This document shows positions 35,960 to 48,218 of a DNA stretch of 64,000 nt, piece by piece. Under the pieces are notes generated by a model. It had not been told where the DNA came from. It saw nothing but the letters and a program-made list of their open reading frames with translations, and did not search any database. Within the stretch, counting starts at the first letter, position 1. Every line of letters begins with the position of its first letter. The stretch spans positions 14,377,694 through 14,441,693 of the forward strand of contig CM119267.1 of assembly GCA_051294375.1 (NCBI GenBank). The letters are read 5' to 3'. The stretch is from Paraspadella gotoi (lineage: Eukaryota; Chaetognatha). A program made the translations under genes and the position numbers.

Positions 35960-36529
35960 ATAGTCATAACACCTAATTGTCAAACCGCGTCTAACTTTTT
36001 TGTGTGAAAGTCATTTTGGCAAGCTTTGGGTTTGACGAAATATCATATCTTTGATTAAAGTTATTTGGCTTGCATCCCCAATTGTCTAATCGCTTTTGAT
36101 TAACAACAATTATTTGTACTTTTGCCGTGGTTTTAATTTCGTTTTATGTTTTATAACAAACTATAGAAAATGATATCATGGACTTATTCGTTTACCTGAA
36201 TACAATAAATAGCTACTACTCTTTCAGTTATATAGCAATACTTTCAACAGTTAAAGAATTAGTAATTTAGTTTCGTGAAACTTGATAAATTAAAATTATA
36301 AAATTACATGTTTCATTATTTTCGGGTCGCCAGTAACTAATTAAAAAAGTAATTAAAACTAATTAAATTAAATCAACGACTTAATTTTTTGTGACGAGGG
36401 TTTTCAAAAAATTTTAAATTTTATATTTATTATTTAATGAAAGTTTTTTTCTTTTTATCATAATTTATATTTCTTCTTATCAATATTTTAATTAAACTAA
36501 ATCATATATTATTTATATATTATTGGGAT

Positions 36530-36760
36530 GGGATGTTAGTGTTTTCTTCTAGAAATAGAGGGATCATCTATACACTGTATAGTATACAGTATTGTAACTC
36601 TCGCGGTTTCTGAAGGAGAGAAGCCATGATCGTAACAGTAACAGTATACAACACGAGGATTGATTACTTTCTGGATCGGTTTTTTAAATAGACATCACAC
36701 ATGAATGATGATTTCTGTTAGAAAATCATTGAGAAACACATAATCTCCTAAAGACTGAAC
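36530..36760 (+). repeat. Element-end-like dispersed repeat
   Basis: It shares TTAGTGTTTTCTTCT, AAATAGAGGGATCATCTATA and, farther on, AGAAAATCATTGAGAA-type sequence with 18960-19130. Between these lies a CTGTATAGTATACAG palindrome. The duplicate is at about 9780-10010. Confidence 0.5.
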
Positions 36761-37689
36761 AGAAAGGGAATGTATATATATGATTTTTTTTACTATTAGG
36801 GATAAGAATACAGAGTAGATTTGTATGTTATGATAGGGATACATACTGGGAAAAAGTTTTATAGGGGCACCTTTACATTTTGAATATAACTTAAAATATG
36901 ACCTCATTCTTATTTTCTTCCTTGCTCTACCTTCCTTTCTTTCTTTCTTCCTAAATTATTTCACTGGTATGATAGTATTCATAATTTTCCTAATTCGGGT
37001 AACATTAGATTTGGCTATTAAGTTTAATTTAATATTTTTTTCCGGTAAATATTGAAAAATTTTAACGTTTAAAGCTATCCTTTTAATGATGTGATTTTAT
37101 GATTTTGACAATAACCTTGGCTTGTAAAAACAAGGTTAAACAAAGCAAAGTAAATGTGGGTATCTCAGATATATAAAAAAATTCCAGGCAAATTTTGTAA
37201 CTATAACAAGCCCTAAGGTTGCTATTTTTTCTTTCCACGAGCTGGTTACACTTATTTGAAAAACAGACGGTTGAACAATGAACAACCAGAAGCGGTAGAT
37301 TAGTTTGATCTTATTTTCCGATTTTTCAAAAACTTTGCTTCACACCTACATAATAAAGCCATAATTAAGTGACATGGCAGAGTTTATAATATTCATGATT
37401 AACGACGCAAAATCGAAATATAATTTATCGTAGCTTTACTACTTTAAGTTAGTATTATATTTTTTTTAAAGCTCGAAACGAAACATTTAAAATCAGTAGG
37501 CAAGATAGATTGTTTTTTAAATGAGTAAATATGATGGTCAGTTAAGTCACCGCCTTGTATTTTGATGGCGAGTACAGCATAAACGTAACGTATAAACGTA
37601 ACATAATTAAACCAACTTAATTGATAAGAAAGCCAATTTAACGTCAAAACTTGCAGGTAAGATAGGTTGAGGCACAGCCTCATGATTGT

Positions 37690-38665
37690 AGAGTAGGGCA
37701 TTTAAGAATAACAAAATATAACAAATCGAATAAGGTACATAGCTATTTTAGTGTAAACAAGTTTGTAGAATTTGATGGTAATGACCATTTTTTGTATTAT
37801 TTTATCTTTCTTGTCGAAAATGACGATTTTTAATGTATATAAAATTATCATAAGAAAGAAAAACAATTATAAATTATGATAAATCAAATTATTAAAATTT
37901 TATAAAATTTACATGAGCTTTTGAAATATAAAAATAAAGACTTATAAAAATATTATGGTAAGTTTATTTCAAAATTTTATATTTTATAAAAAATTAGTTA
38001 ACTATATTTATTAATAATTATGAGTAAAAATTAGGTTAAAGTTAGAGAGAAAGAAAGTTAATGAAAACAACTGAAAAGTTTGTGAATTTCAAATGCTGAT
38101 GAAGACTCGAACCCAGAGAGTCGAAACATGTCCGTCTATTAAAATAAATCGTTGTCACAAATTCAACAACACTTTTTCTCTAAAGCCAAAAATTAAAAAA
38201 TTATATAAAAAATAGTTTTTAATATTTTTAACCAACTTAATGAAAGAATTTGTTAAAATGGATTATACTTTCTTATATCAACTTTTTGTAAGGAATTCAA
38301 ATTTTATTTTTTTATTTAGCTTATTTTTTATTAATATTTATTAATAAATATAGTTAACAAACAGTTAATAAAATATAAAATTTGTAAATAAACTTACTGA
38401 AATATTTATATGGTTTTTTATTTTTATATTATGTAAGCTAAATATAGCTTTTATAAAATTGTAATAATTTGAGTTTTTATATTCTACAACGTTTGTTGCA
38501 TTTGAATAGTACCATATGTGCTGCAAAAATCGCTATTTTCGACCAAAAAGATGAAATTATACAAAAAAATGATTATCAACATCGAATTCTAAAGACTTTA
38601 TTACATTAAAATAGCTATGTACCTTATTCGATTTGTTATATTTTGTTATTTTTAAACGCCCTATT
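37690..38665. mobile_element. Foldback-type element with ~310 bp imperfect inverted arms
   Basis: The left arm (37690-38005) and right arm (38340-38665) are reverse complements with scattered mismatches. The outermost 70 bp match best (AATCGAATAAGGTACATAG on the left and its complement on the right), followed inward by TCGAAAATGACGATTTT-type sequence. The loop of about 330 bp carries a hammerhead-like motif. No reading frame, so it is probably a non-autonomous element or two opposed copies of one repeat. Confidence 0.65.
38093..38135 (+). ncRNA. Hammerhead-ribozyme-like motif 1
   Basis: CTGATGA at 38096 is followed by an extra A, helix II GACTC/GAGTC around a 9-nt loop, then GAAAC, AT and a GTC triplet ending at 38132. 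The bases on either side can form a short helix I (ATG before the core with CGT after the triplet). Helix III is only AC/GU, like the minimal helix III of type I hammerheads in animal retroelements. The extra A between the core and helix II is not canonical, so catalytic activity is unproven. Confidence 0.45.
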
Positions 38666-38814
38666 GTAGAGTAAGGCGGAACAAGGTAAAAACTAAGAGT
38701 TCTGTAATATAAATAATGTTAAAGCATCCCTGTGGGATAACGAAATTTTAAAAAAATAAGATTTTATATATAGTTAATAACATAGAAGCATTTAAAATTT
38801 ATCGTATTACTGTG

Positions 38815-39050
38815 GATAAGGCGCTAAGTGGGGCTGCAGAGTGCTATCCGCAACTTCTTTAACCCCCTCTAGCAGCCATGGAACGGGTCCTGGGCTTGGA
38901 ACCAGGCTTGAGGGTTTTCCACGCCCCCAAGGCGGCTTACGGCCGTCCTCCCGCTTCCCGCAGTGTAGGTATCGGGTTGGGATTAAACCCGGTACATAGA
39001 GGTCATGATCTGATGGCTTTACTCAATGAGCCACCGGGTCACGACTGAAG
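38815..39050 (-). repeat. tRNA-derived SINE
   Basis: On the minus strand an A-box-like GTGGCTCATTGAG (complement of 39022-39034) is followed about 32 nt later by a B-box-like GGGTTTAATCCC (complement of 38979-38990). A GC-rich body of about 160 bp then runs to about 38815. The block is strikingly GC-rich against its AT-rich surroundings. The order of boxes and the non-tRNA tail fit a tRNA-derived SINE. Confidence 0.6.
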
Positions 39051-40286
39051 GTCTCATGCTTATAGGCGGGGTAAACCTAGGCAATGCCCGACTATATTAC
39101 TACAAAATCATTAAAAAAATGTTTTCCTATTCAGAATTTTTAAAAACGGATTCTGGTAGAGCATGAAAAAATAAATAAAATATATTATTTCAAGATTTCC
39201 AAATTTTTTGTTTTATTGGTTAATGTTAGCAAAAATTATAAAAATTATAGTATGATGATATGATGATTTTTAAAGGTTTTCCCTTATTTAACTCATTTAT
39301 CATCGAAATGTTAAAAAACGAATTATATTTTGTGTAAACAACTTTTTATAGGCTATTAGTATATAAAGGACAACGAATTTTATATTACAGAACTCCTAAT
39401 GATAAAATTAATTTTGGCCCGCCTTATTGTAGAGCATATAGGAACAAAAATTGTATATAAGAATTAAGATATCTGCTATGTCATTATCTTGTAAGAGTGA
39501 TGGCCTTAAACCACCAAAGCCTGTTAAAAGTCAGGGGCAAGATAGCTTACTTATTAAATGAATGGATAATTTTTTTTATTGGTTGTACCAATTTCATAAT
39601 AATTTACAATAGTGTACAAAAATATTTTGTTCATATTTTCCTAAGAGCTGTAAAATAAAAAGTAATATAAACGTTTTAATTACTTTTTTTTGTAAAGGTA
39701 GAACGTTACATCATTTATATCAAAATATGTCGAATCTGAATCTGTGCTAAAAAATTACAACTGTTAACTGTAAAAGGTTAATATTATTTAAAATATATAA
39801 TTTTCGCTAATTAAACTTTGAAAGAATTTTATATCAGCAAAAACACATTCGATCTAACTTTTAGAATTACTAAATTAATATAAATTAATTTCCTTAGAGA
39901 AAATAAGGCATAATTTGGTCGGCGAATAAAAATTTGGTTTTAAGTTCCTTAGTTCCTTAGTTTATTCCAAGCCTCGGGCAAGGTTTCGATAATCAGTAAG
40001 TGCACTAGTTTTTGTATGACTTTTGTTCGGTTTTAAATTTTTGGCGGCGCTCTTTACGTGTGTTTTCATAGCGGTTTAGATTATTAACACCCTTAAAATT
40101 TTAAACCGTAAAGTTGATAAACATATTTTACACGATCACAAAAACGTGGAGCTCGTTTTATAATCTTAATGCTGCGTCTGAATTTTTCGAAAATAGGTTT
40201 TCATCCGACAAATAGATTATATTTCATATCTGCGCGGCATTTTGTCATTGATTACAGTCAATATCGTAATAGTTAAATACTCGCTG

Positions 40287-43105
40287 CTATTCGTCGCCGA
40301 TTTTTTTATTTTTTTCTTCCATTTGCGCCAAAATCTTCTTTAGCTCTAGTCTTAAGATTTTCCCAACGATAGATCGAGGAATCGAGTCGGTAAAAATCAC
40401 TCCCCCTCGCAAATGATTTTGGTGTGACATATGTTCAATGATGAACTCTTCTACCTAAAAAAAAAGGAAATTATAGCCTCAAACCCGCGTGAATATAGTG
40501 AACCCTGTTGGTCTGATTTGATCAACCAATATTTCGATTTTTCTTTCGTTAATCATCTCACTAAATCTATTAAGATATTTTTATATTCGTCCGTACCTCC
40601 TTTTCCGTCACCGAGGATCCTTCCTTTTTCATTACAAAAGCGATGGGAAGTTCCCCAAAATCTTTGCACGGCTTTCCGATTACGGCGGCGTCCGTCACAT
40701 CCTTCATACTACAAATAACCTCTTCGATCTCAACCGGAGATACCTGTCCGATAGGTTCATACACATAGATTGTAGAATCTACAATCTGTACTTAAGTTGG
40801 TGAATGTGTTTTTAAAACCTGGTGGCCTTTGTATTTGATGAGTTCCTTGCATCGGTCAACGAGAAAGATGTTCCCTTCATCATTGACGTATCCTACATCA
40901 CCGCTTCTCAGCCATCGTTCGCCGTTTTCGTCCACGTGAAAAGCATTTTCGGTAGCTTTTTTGTTGTTTAAATATCCTATCATCGCTGAGGGAGATTTGA
41001 ATAGCAGTTCTCCCTCCTGCCAGAATATCGTTTTGATTGTGAAAATTAAATTAAGGAAAGAGAATTTTGGTTCTCGTTTTGGAAACCAAACTACTTCAGC
41101 CGACTGTTTTAATTAGATATTTTCTTACTTCATTATTGGACAATTCCTCTCCTGATTCTAAATGCAATACTTTGACTTCAACGTTAGGAAAAGGTTGTCC
41201 CACTGATTCTTTAGGAATCCCCTTTTTAATCGATGACGTAAATATTCCTTCCGTCATCGCGTATCCTTGTGTCACCTGATCTTGACGGGGAAAACGCCTC
41301 ATTAAATCTGAGATTCTTGACAATTATTTTTGGCGCGTCTTACTCGTGCGTGAGGGAATCTTGTGAGGAATTTCTCTGTCGTATCTCCTTGGAGTGCGGC
41401 GCCTCCACAGAAGATTGCCCTGATGGACGACAAGTCATAGTCTTTGACAATCGGGTCCGTAGCGAGGAACATGACGAGAGGGGGAACCACCGGAAGAATT
41501 CCGAGACTATATTTCTGGAAAACGGAAAGTTTAAAATATTTTTTTTATATTGTGTTCCCTTGAATATTACGACTACCACCTGTATTGATTTAAGAAACAA
41601 GGTCTTTTGGAACAAAGGATTCGTGACTAGTTTTCCCTCCATCTTCATTGGTAAAATACTGACACAACACCCAAATATGTGAAACATTGGAAGGACGGCT
41701 AAAAAACCCAGACCGTAAAATTCTTTGATATAAGGGTATTTGCTTAGTTGTTCGACAAAGGAAATTAATGTGAAGTGCGAATGGGCGACGGGTTTCGGCA
41801 CTCCAGTTGTTCCTGATGTTTGTGAAAAAATTTTTTTGGTTTTTATTTATTACAACCAACAATTTTTTTATATAATTGGACATATCTCCGCTCTTCCACC
41901 CCCCCTAGGCTTCATCAGCGCATAATGATGAAGACTCACAATTAGTACAAGTCGAAATATTTCCGATTATGTAAAAAAAACATTTGGAACAATTAAAAAG
42001 CTTTTTCTCTAAATTCAAATCGCAACAAAAGTTGAAATAAAGAAAAGATATGGAATTACCTTACTACATTTATCATTATGCTTTTTTTACCCTTTGGCTA
42101 TTTAGTGGAAACATCAACATTGCCATGAGTCAGGGTTAAACAGTCCATAAAAAGTATGAATTTTCGAAAGGGATGAGTTACCCGAAGAAAAAGGAATTAT
42201 CATAAGGTCTTCTCTTGGATTGATATTTATTTCTTCTGCGAACCATGGGGCTCCTAATCGTGCATGTTTTCCTTCTTTAGGATTAATCAGTTCATTAAAA
42301 GGCCAGCAACTTCTGTCACGGTAAATAACTTTAAGATACATATCCACTATTGTTGTTGCACCAGTAATTGGGACACCTTAATGAAAAGTAGTTACAAGTT
42401 AATTCAATTTTTTTAACAATACTATCCAAGGGGGCATTAAATCTAGTTACAATAAAAATGGTGCTTTTAAAAATTATGATGTAGGAAACTAACCGTAAAC
42501 AAACATTTCTCGAACTTTTGGTGCTTTTTCTCTCGCTTCCATTGCTGCTTTGGCAAACTTTGGAAACACGAAAAAAGCGACAGTGTTGGTCACGATTAAT
42601 TGGTTCTGTATCTCTTGTACGTTGCTCAAAGGATTGAGAAGAGCGACCACTATCCCAGCATATGCGCAGCCTGAAGAGTTAAGGTCAATTGCTTATCGAA
42701 GAATTCTGATGTTTTCATCAGAAGATGGGACTAGTAACCTAACAGAGTGATGATGTATTCTGGAACATTCGGGGAGTACACAGCGACCACATCTCCTTTG
42801 CGATATCCACTTTGCTGTAAGGAGATTCCTACTTTCTTGGAAAGCATCATCATATCTTTGTAGGTGTACGACTTTCCAGAAACTCCACAAATGACGGCCG
42901 GCTCATTTTCCCTAGCTTTATCGAGATTGCCGAAGACATATCGGTACAGGTCCACTTCGGGGATTTCAATTTCGTGTTCTGGCTTGAAAGATTTTAAATC
43001 CGCCGCGGATATTTGGAACCATTTTCTTTCTGGAGGCAACACGCCGAATCGCAGTCGTAATATTGTCGCCGCCACCGATCTTGTTCTTTGTGTGAGTCGA
43101 AACAT
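40287..43105 (-). CDS. Acyl-CoA synthetase / 4-coumarate:CoA-ligase-like AMP-binding enzyme
   Basis: Nine exons splice in frame on minus: 43105-42739, 42670-42494, 42376-42182, 41812-41580, 41514-41344, 41275-41129, 41016-40819, 40743-40597 and 40454-40287, giving 600 residues. The family activates a carboxylic acid as acyl-adenylate and transfers it to CoA. Adenylate-forming motifs are in order: SSGTTGVPK near 243-251 (split by intron 3), GYAMTEG near 385-391, GDVGYVNDEGNIFLVDR near 469-485, KELIKYKG and the C-terminal catalytic lysine near 577 in VGKILRLELKK. The N-terminus (MFRLTQRTRSVAATILRLRFG) looks like a mitochondrial presequence, and the C-terminus lacks a peroxisomal SKL signal. The substrate is not predictable. 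The gene is divergent from CNOT11, 296 bp away. Confidence 0.92.
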
Positions 43106-43401
43106 GAACGGTTACGATCTCCTAATCTTTTTGCTGTCTATGTAAGGTAACATTTTTTTCTAACTTCTCAATTTTTCCGAATAATTAACGATTAATAATT
43201 TCTTTACATTATGTACTACTAATTTTTTTTTAATTGGTGTTTTTTAAAATAATTAAATAATTAATAATTTTCAAATAATAATTATGTTTACAGAATTTCG
43301 AAAAAAATTCCGTTTCGATTCATTCTTTAATCATAAAGGAAAAAAATATAAAACTTATTTTTTTTAGTTTTAGGTTCCTTAGAAATACAAACAATTGGAC
43401 C
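43106..43401. promoter_or_regulatory. Shared divergent promoter region
   Basis: These 296 bp separate the start codons of the acyl-CoA synthetase (minus) and CNOT11 (plus), so both promoters must lie here unless leaders extend further. It is AT-rich. A TTTTTTTAGTTTTAG tract precedes the CNOT11 ATG by about 28 nt. No recognisable core promoter element. Confidence 0.45.
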
Positions 43402-45115
43402 ATGACGCTCCCTCAGAAGGACTTGGCATCTTTGCTGAGCGTTCTATCAGAAGATAAAACGTCGACGCAAACATTTGAAGCTTTAGCTTCCTTCTTGCAC
43501 CACTATTTCTCCAAAAACGATCACTTTCGAGTCGGCATGGCTATGGTGCTCATGCTGCAAAACCCGGATCTATTGCCCCATCCAACTCAACGTCTGGCGG
43601 CAATTTATCTTCTGTACGACATGTACCGCACAGAACCAATCGCCAACAATCCATTCGGCTCCGTCTTCATTCACCTTCTCAATCCGCCCTCGACGCAGCA
43701 CGAGAACGGCAAAGCGCGTGATCTGCATTGGGCTTTACCTAAACTCACTAAACCGGAAAAGCTGTTTCTTTCGCAGCTGATTTCCTCGCCATCCAAGGAC
43801 CTCTTTAAACGGACACCGGCGCAGATAATAAACACTGAGATATCGGGAACTTCCCAAAACGTCGATCATACCGGTAAACTTCAAAGACCTATTACTGTAA
43901 TTACGGGTTATACTTTAAGCTTTGAATAAATATAAATCTTGATTCTGTTTTCTAGGATTACAGTTGGCCATGGCCGAGTTTCATTCTGAACTGCCTTCCT
44001 GGAGCAAAACAGGGTTGCCGGCCGTTGTCGCCGATCCCGAAATAAGGCTCGGTTTTGACAAAGCAGGATTTATCAACCCCGACGTCCAGCGCCAAACTTT
44101 GGAGCAACTATTGACGAACACTTGGGGCGAGAAGGACAGAAAATCAGCTTTGATGGAAAATTGCATTAAGCCAGGTTGGTTTATATTAACATAATCACAG
44201 ACTGCAAAGTGTACAAAGTGACACACAGAAACCGCCGCTACAAATAATCGCCATTGGTGAACCTGTAAAGATTTTTTGAATCTTAAAAATTTTTTTGTAG
44301 TAAAAACCAAAATCATTTATATATCCAAATTTTAATTTGATTGGTTTTGATTTGACTTGGCAATGAGCGGAGAAAAGTTGCCTTCAAAATAATCTTTCAT
44401 TTTAAAACTTTTAGAACAAAGTTTTAAGAGAGATTTAACAACGATTTTTATTTCATAGTGAAACGGACACTTATTACTTGAAATTTCCCTTTTCCTAATT
44501 ACTTAGCTATCCCTCACTAACAATAAATATTTCACATTTCTAAACTTATATTTCATTTCACTAATTTATTACTGTAGCTAATTGTTGATATTATTCATTA
44601 TTAAAGTTTACCAAAATTTTAACATTGTTGTACATTTCATAATGTATTATATTTTCAGGCACTCTCTCTCTCTCTCTCTCTCTCTCCATTTCAATTTCTT
44701 TTCACAAACTATCTCTGTACTCGCCTTCACCTGTCCCTAATAATGAGAGAACTTAGGAGTATGTTTGGATACCACGAACCATCTACAATTTTTAATAATC
44801 GTAAGAAAACCTTTATCTCAAAGATATATACAATGAAAAATACTGTTCTTCAGAAACTTGTTCCATTTTTTACAACATAAGAACAATTTTTAATTGTTTA
44901 AATTTTAATTAATTAATTTTATTTAATTAACTGTTTTTTTCTCTCTATTTTATGTTTTTTTTTTTCTTTTTTTTTCTTAGACTTAGTCTGTCTTTGTTTG
45001 TTTGTTTGTTGATGATGATTGTACTGAATCAACCTCGTTGTATTCGAATAAAATCGCATATATAATAAAAAACTGAACACTATCCTTTCTCTCAAACTCT
45101 GTGTTGGAAACTTTG

Positions 45116-45162
<47 letters not shown>

Positions 45163-47717
45163 CTTATCGCACAAAATTCTTTTCAAATTCACAAATTGAA
45201 TTGGCGCTGAAGAAGACTCGTATGTGAGTCGAAACATGTCCGTTTCACTATGAAATAAAAATCGTTGTTAAATCTCTCATCGATGTGCTTAAAATTGAGT
45301 CTGGACAGTTATTAAATATGTTTTGTTTACGTTTTATCAAAACAAAACTTTTCTCTTTTATTTTCATATTTCTTTCTCTCTCTCTTTTCTCTTTTAATTA
45401 CATGTCTCTCTCCCTCTCTTATCCCAAGTCACTGATTCATAATCATAGGGAAAAAAACGAGCCTGCAGCTGGCTCTGCAGAGCTTATTCTTTTTCTCTCT
45501 TTTCTCCTGCTGCTTCTGCTGCTGCCTTTTGAGTCTGCAGCTGGCTCTGCAGTGGCTCTTTCTTTTTCTCTCTTTTCTCCTGCTGCTTCTGCTGCTGCCT
45601 TTTGATTTCTTTCTCTTCTCTCTCTCTCTCTCTCTCTCAGCGTTTTTATTAAAAATTAATTAATTAATTAGTTAAAAATCAGTGCCGCGCTCTCTACCTT
45701 TAGTTCTCTCACGATCTCTCATTGTAACAACATGTCTCTAATATTGTATCATTGCTAATAAATGTACCTCTACATATCAATCATTATCTTTTAATTATAG
45801 TTTTATTGCTATCATAGTCAAATCAATTATGGTCAAATTGAAAATGATTCAAAAATGAAAAATTAATCGTGATAGTGATAGTGAATTCTCAATCTTGAAT
45901 TAATGATATTAAATTGAGTTAGTCTTGTTTTCTCTCTTTTTTATTCTGTTATAATTATGTTATTTTTGTGATTAATTTTGTATGGAATCCTTTTTTTCCG
46001 GGCTTCGCTTATTCAATATTCTCTTATGAGGCCCGGATCACGCATAATCTCTATTACCGGTTTTAAGCTTAGTACTACGCGTAGTAGAAATCTTTGTTGG
46101 ATCAAAACGAATTCGATTTTAAGCGAAAGTTGATCGGATTGAAGCGCGATTTTCGCGACCGTTTAATTGCCATAACTTTTGAACGCATTATCCGATCTTT
46201 ATGAAATTTTGCATATAGATATTAGTATTTTAAATTTCCTATCGATCGGTACCAAATTTATTTAAAAATACTCAATAGTTTAGAAACGATGCTCATCCCC
46301 AACAAAAATCATCGCGTCAGAAATCTTTAGAGAAACTCGAAAATTTTATTCTCATAAATTTTGCCTTTTAAGGCTGACAATTATGACTATATCTCGGACA
46401 CTATTGTAGGAATTTTAAAACGGTTTTTTGCAAGTGAATATTGACATCATCCTCCAGGGACTGGCATAAAAATATATAAAAATAATAAGTTCTTTAAAAA
46501 ATGTTCTGATAGTCATGTTAAAAAAATATTAAAAAAAAAAGATTTGGTTTAAAATGAAAGACGATTTTTAAGGCAACTTTTCTCCGCTCATTGCCAAGTC
46601 AAATCTTAATCAATCAATATAAAATTTGGATATATAAATGATTTTGATTTTTACTCCATAAAAATCTTTCAGATTAAAAAAATCTATATAGATTTGCAAA
46701 TGACGATTTTTTTTTTAGCGACGGGTTACAGTGTGTCACCTTGTACATTTTCAATTCCGGCTTTTATTGGTAGCCATTGTATTATTCCTTTCTAATAAAA
46801 ACAAAATCGTTGATGAAATAAATTTCAAACTGTTTCTAAATAAATTCCGGCTTTTATATTTTTTATTTTTAACGGTCTAATAAAAACTATTTAGAAACTT
46901 TGTATTAATACTAATAATTTGTTTTTTTTATATTCTCTTCGCCGACCACCCAGAGTTCTTCCGTCTCGCGCCGCCTTTACATGTTGCCGAGGATGAACTG
47001 TGCTGGTTACTTCCCCTGGAAGCCTCGACGGACAGCGCCCCTTCGCCTCTGGCTGGACTTCATCGTCCGGCCTGGGACTATTCAATGTGCCAGGGAAGCT
47101 CCGTCGGCAGCGAGGTGCGCCGCCTTATGTCCAAAGCATTTAAGGGACCGCTCGTTCTGCAGAATCAGCAGCAGCTCCTCGGCGAATTAGACAAGGACCC
47201 TCGGCTGGTCTACCACGTCGGATTAACGCCTACCAAATTGCCTGACCTGGTGGAGAACAATCCCTTGGTTGCCATAGAAGTCCTGCTCAAACTGATGCAG
47301 TCGAACCAAATCACAGAGTACTTTTCCGTTCTCGTAAATATGGAGATGTCCCTGCATTCGATGGAAGTGGTGAATCGACTCACAACGGCCGTCGACCTCC
47401 CGACCGAGTTCGTCCACCTTTACATTTCCAACTGTATCTCGACCTGCGAAACTATCAAAGACCGCTACATGCAGAACCGGCTCGTGCGGCTTGTCTGCGT
47501 TTTTCTCCAGTCGTTGATTCGCAACAAGATTATTAACGTTCAGGATTTGTACATCGAAGTGCAAGCCTTTTGCATCGAGTTCAGTCACATTCGAGAAGCG
47601 GCCGGGTTGTTTCGGCTATTAAAGACCCTAGATTCTTCGGGGGAACCAAGCGGTGGTGGCGGTTCCGGAGGCGGTTCCGGAGGCGCGCAGGCTGGAGGAT
47701 CCTCTGGGAATAAATGA
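43402..47717 (+). CDS. CNOT11: CCR4-NOT transcription complex subunit 11
   Basis: Three exons (43402-43873, 43956-44174, 46954-47717) give 484 residues. The protein is a subunit of the CCR4-NOT deadenylase complex; with CNOT10 it binds the N-terminal part of CNOT1. The N-terminal domain has [15 protein letters not shown]. The middle reads [15 protein letters not shown], and exon 3 begins with [19 protein letters not shown], both characteristic of this family. The C-terminal domain is very conserved ([57 protein letters not shown]). The last 30 residues are a Gly/Ser-rich tail. Length is close to that of vertebrate homologues. Intron 2 (2.8 kb) is almost entirely filled by a repeat element. 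Confidence 0.96.
45203..45244 (+). ncRNA. Hammerhead-ribozyme-like motif 2
   Basis: CTGAAGA at 45207, extra A, helix II GACTC/GAGTC with a 6-nt loop, then GAAACAT and a GTC triplet ending at 45240. Helix I can pair GCG before the core with CGT after the triplet. Compared with motif 1 the second pair is G-C instead of G-U, a compensatory-type change. It is followed by AAATAAAAATCGTTGT, shared with motif 1. Confidence 0.45.
45455..45605 (+). repeat. Two-copy 75-bp tandem repeat
   Basis: Two near-identical units contain CTGCAGCTGGCTCTGCAG, CTTTTTCTCTCTTTTCTCC and TGCTGCTTCTGCTGCTGCC. The long open frame across it is a by-product of the repeat and is not counted as a gene. Confidence 0.85.
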
Positions 47718-48218
47718 ATTTTGGAATTAGGATGGCTCGGGGTAAAAAATATAGTGACTAATATTGATATGATTTAAGCAATTTTGGAACATTTTACTCG
47801 CGTTCTTTTGCTATAGTATTTAATACAATTGGGCCCCTTTAATGAGATTAACTTTGTTTAATTTATTAAATTTATTATATTGTTTAATTTGTCGCGATAT
47901 TAATGTTTTCAACATCAGAGAACGAACTAGTCGAAGCGGTTAAAATGTACTACTAGAATAACATATGTGCGAGCATTCAATATACGTAAAAATGGAATTA
48001 ATTAGGGGAGCAATTAACGTGATATTATAGCTTCTACAGTATCCTCGAGCCTCGTGAATTGTCCGATTTCTGACGTTTTTCTGTTGGTTTTTTCGGTATG
48101 TTATGATATGATATATGTTAAAGAGACATAGAAATAATTGGTAGCGATATTTAATCCTCCACATTGTGTCCACATTATGTTTCTTTGCTCAAAGGACATT
48201 TTCTTAAAATTTTTGACT
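47718..48218. other. Intergenic spacer CNOT11-RWDD2
   Basis: About 500 bp of AT-rich sequence. No RNA gene, repeat or coding frame is evident. It probably includes the CNOT11 3' end and the RWDD2 promoter. Confidence 0.5.

Larger units (their letters stand above)
36960..40286. other. Gene-free repeat-rich spacer
   Basis: About 3.3 kb without a credible coding frame. It contains an imperfect inverted repeat (37690-38665) with a hammerhead-like motif in its loop, a tRNA-derived SINE (38815-39050) and degenerate AT-rich repeats near 39130-39360 related to those in MFS intron 4 and ODF2 intron 5. Confidence 0.65.
44211..46748. mobile_element. 2.5-kb element with ~200 bp terminal inverted repeats in CNOT11 intron 2
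   Basis: The left end 44211-44410 and right end 46545-46748 are reverse complements with about 15-20% mismatch by eye. Shared landmarks are GTACAAAGTGACACACAG outermost, then ATTTATATATCCAAATTTTA and TGGCAATGAGCGGAGAAAAG. The interior has no transposase-like frame. It holds CT microsatellites (44660-44687, 45119-45160, 45615-45640), a hammerhead-like motif and a two-copy 75-bp tandem repeat. This fits a non-autonomous foldback DNA element that captured other repeats. It occupies about 90% of the intron. Confidence 0.7.

Noticed and set aside
45285-45605. 106-codon frame rich in Ser and Leu
   Set aside because: It is generated by CT-rich microsatellite and a 75-bp tandem repeat inside a CNOT11 intron element.
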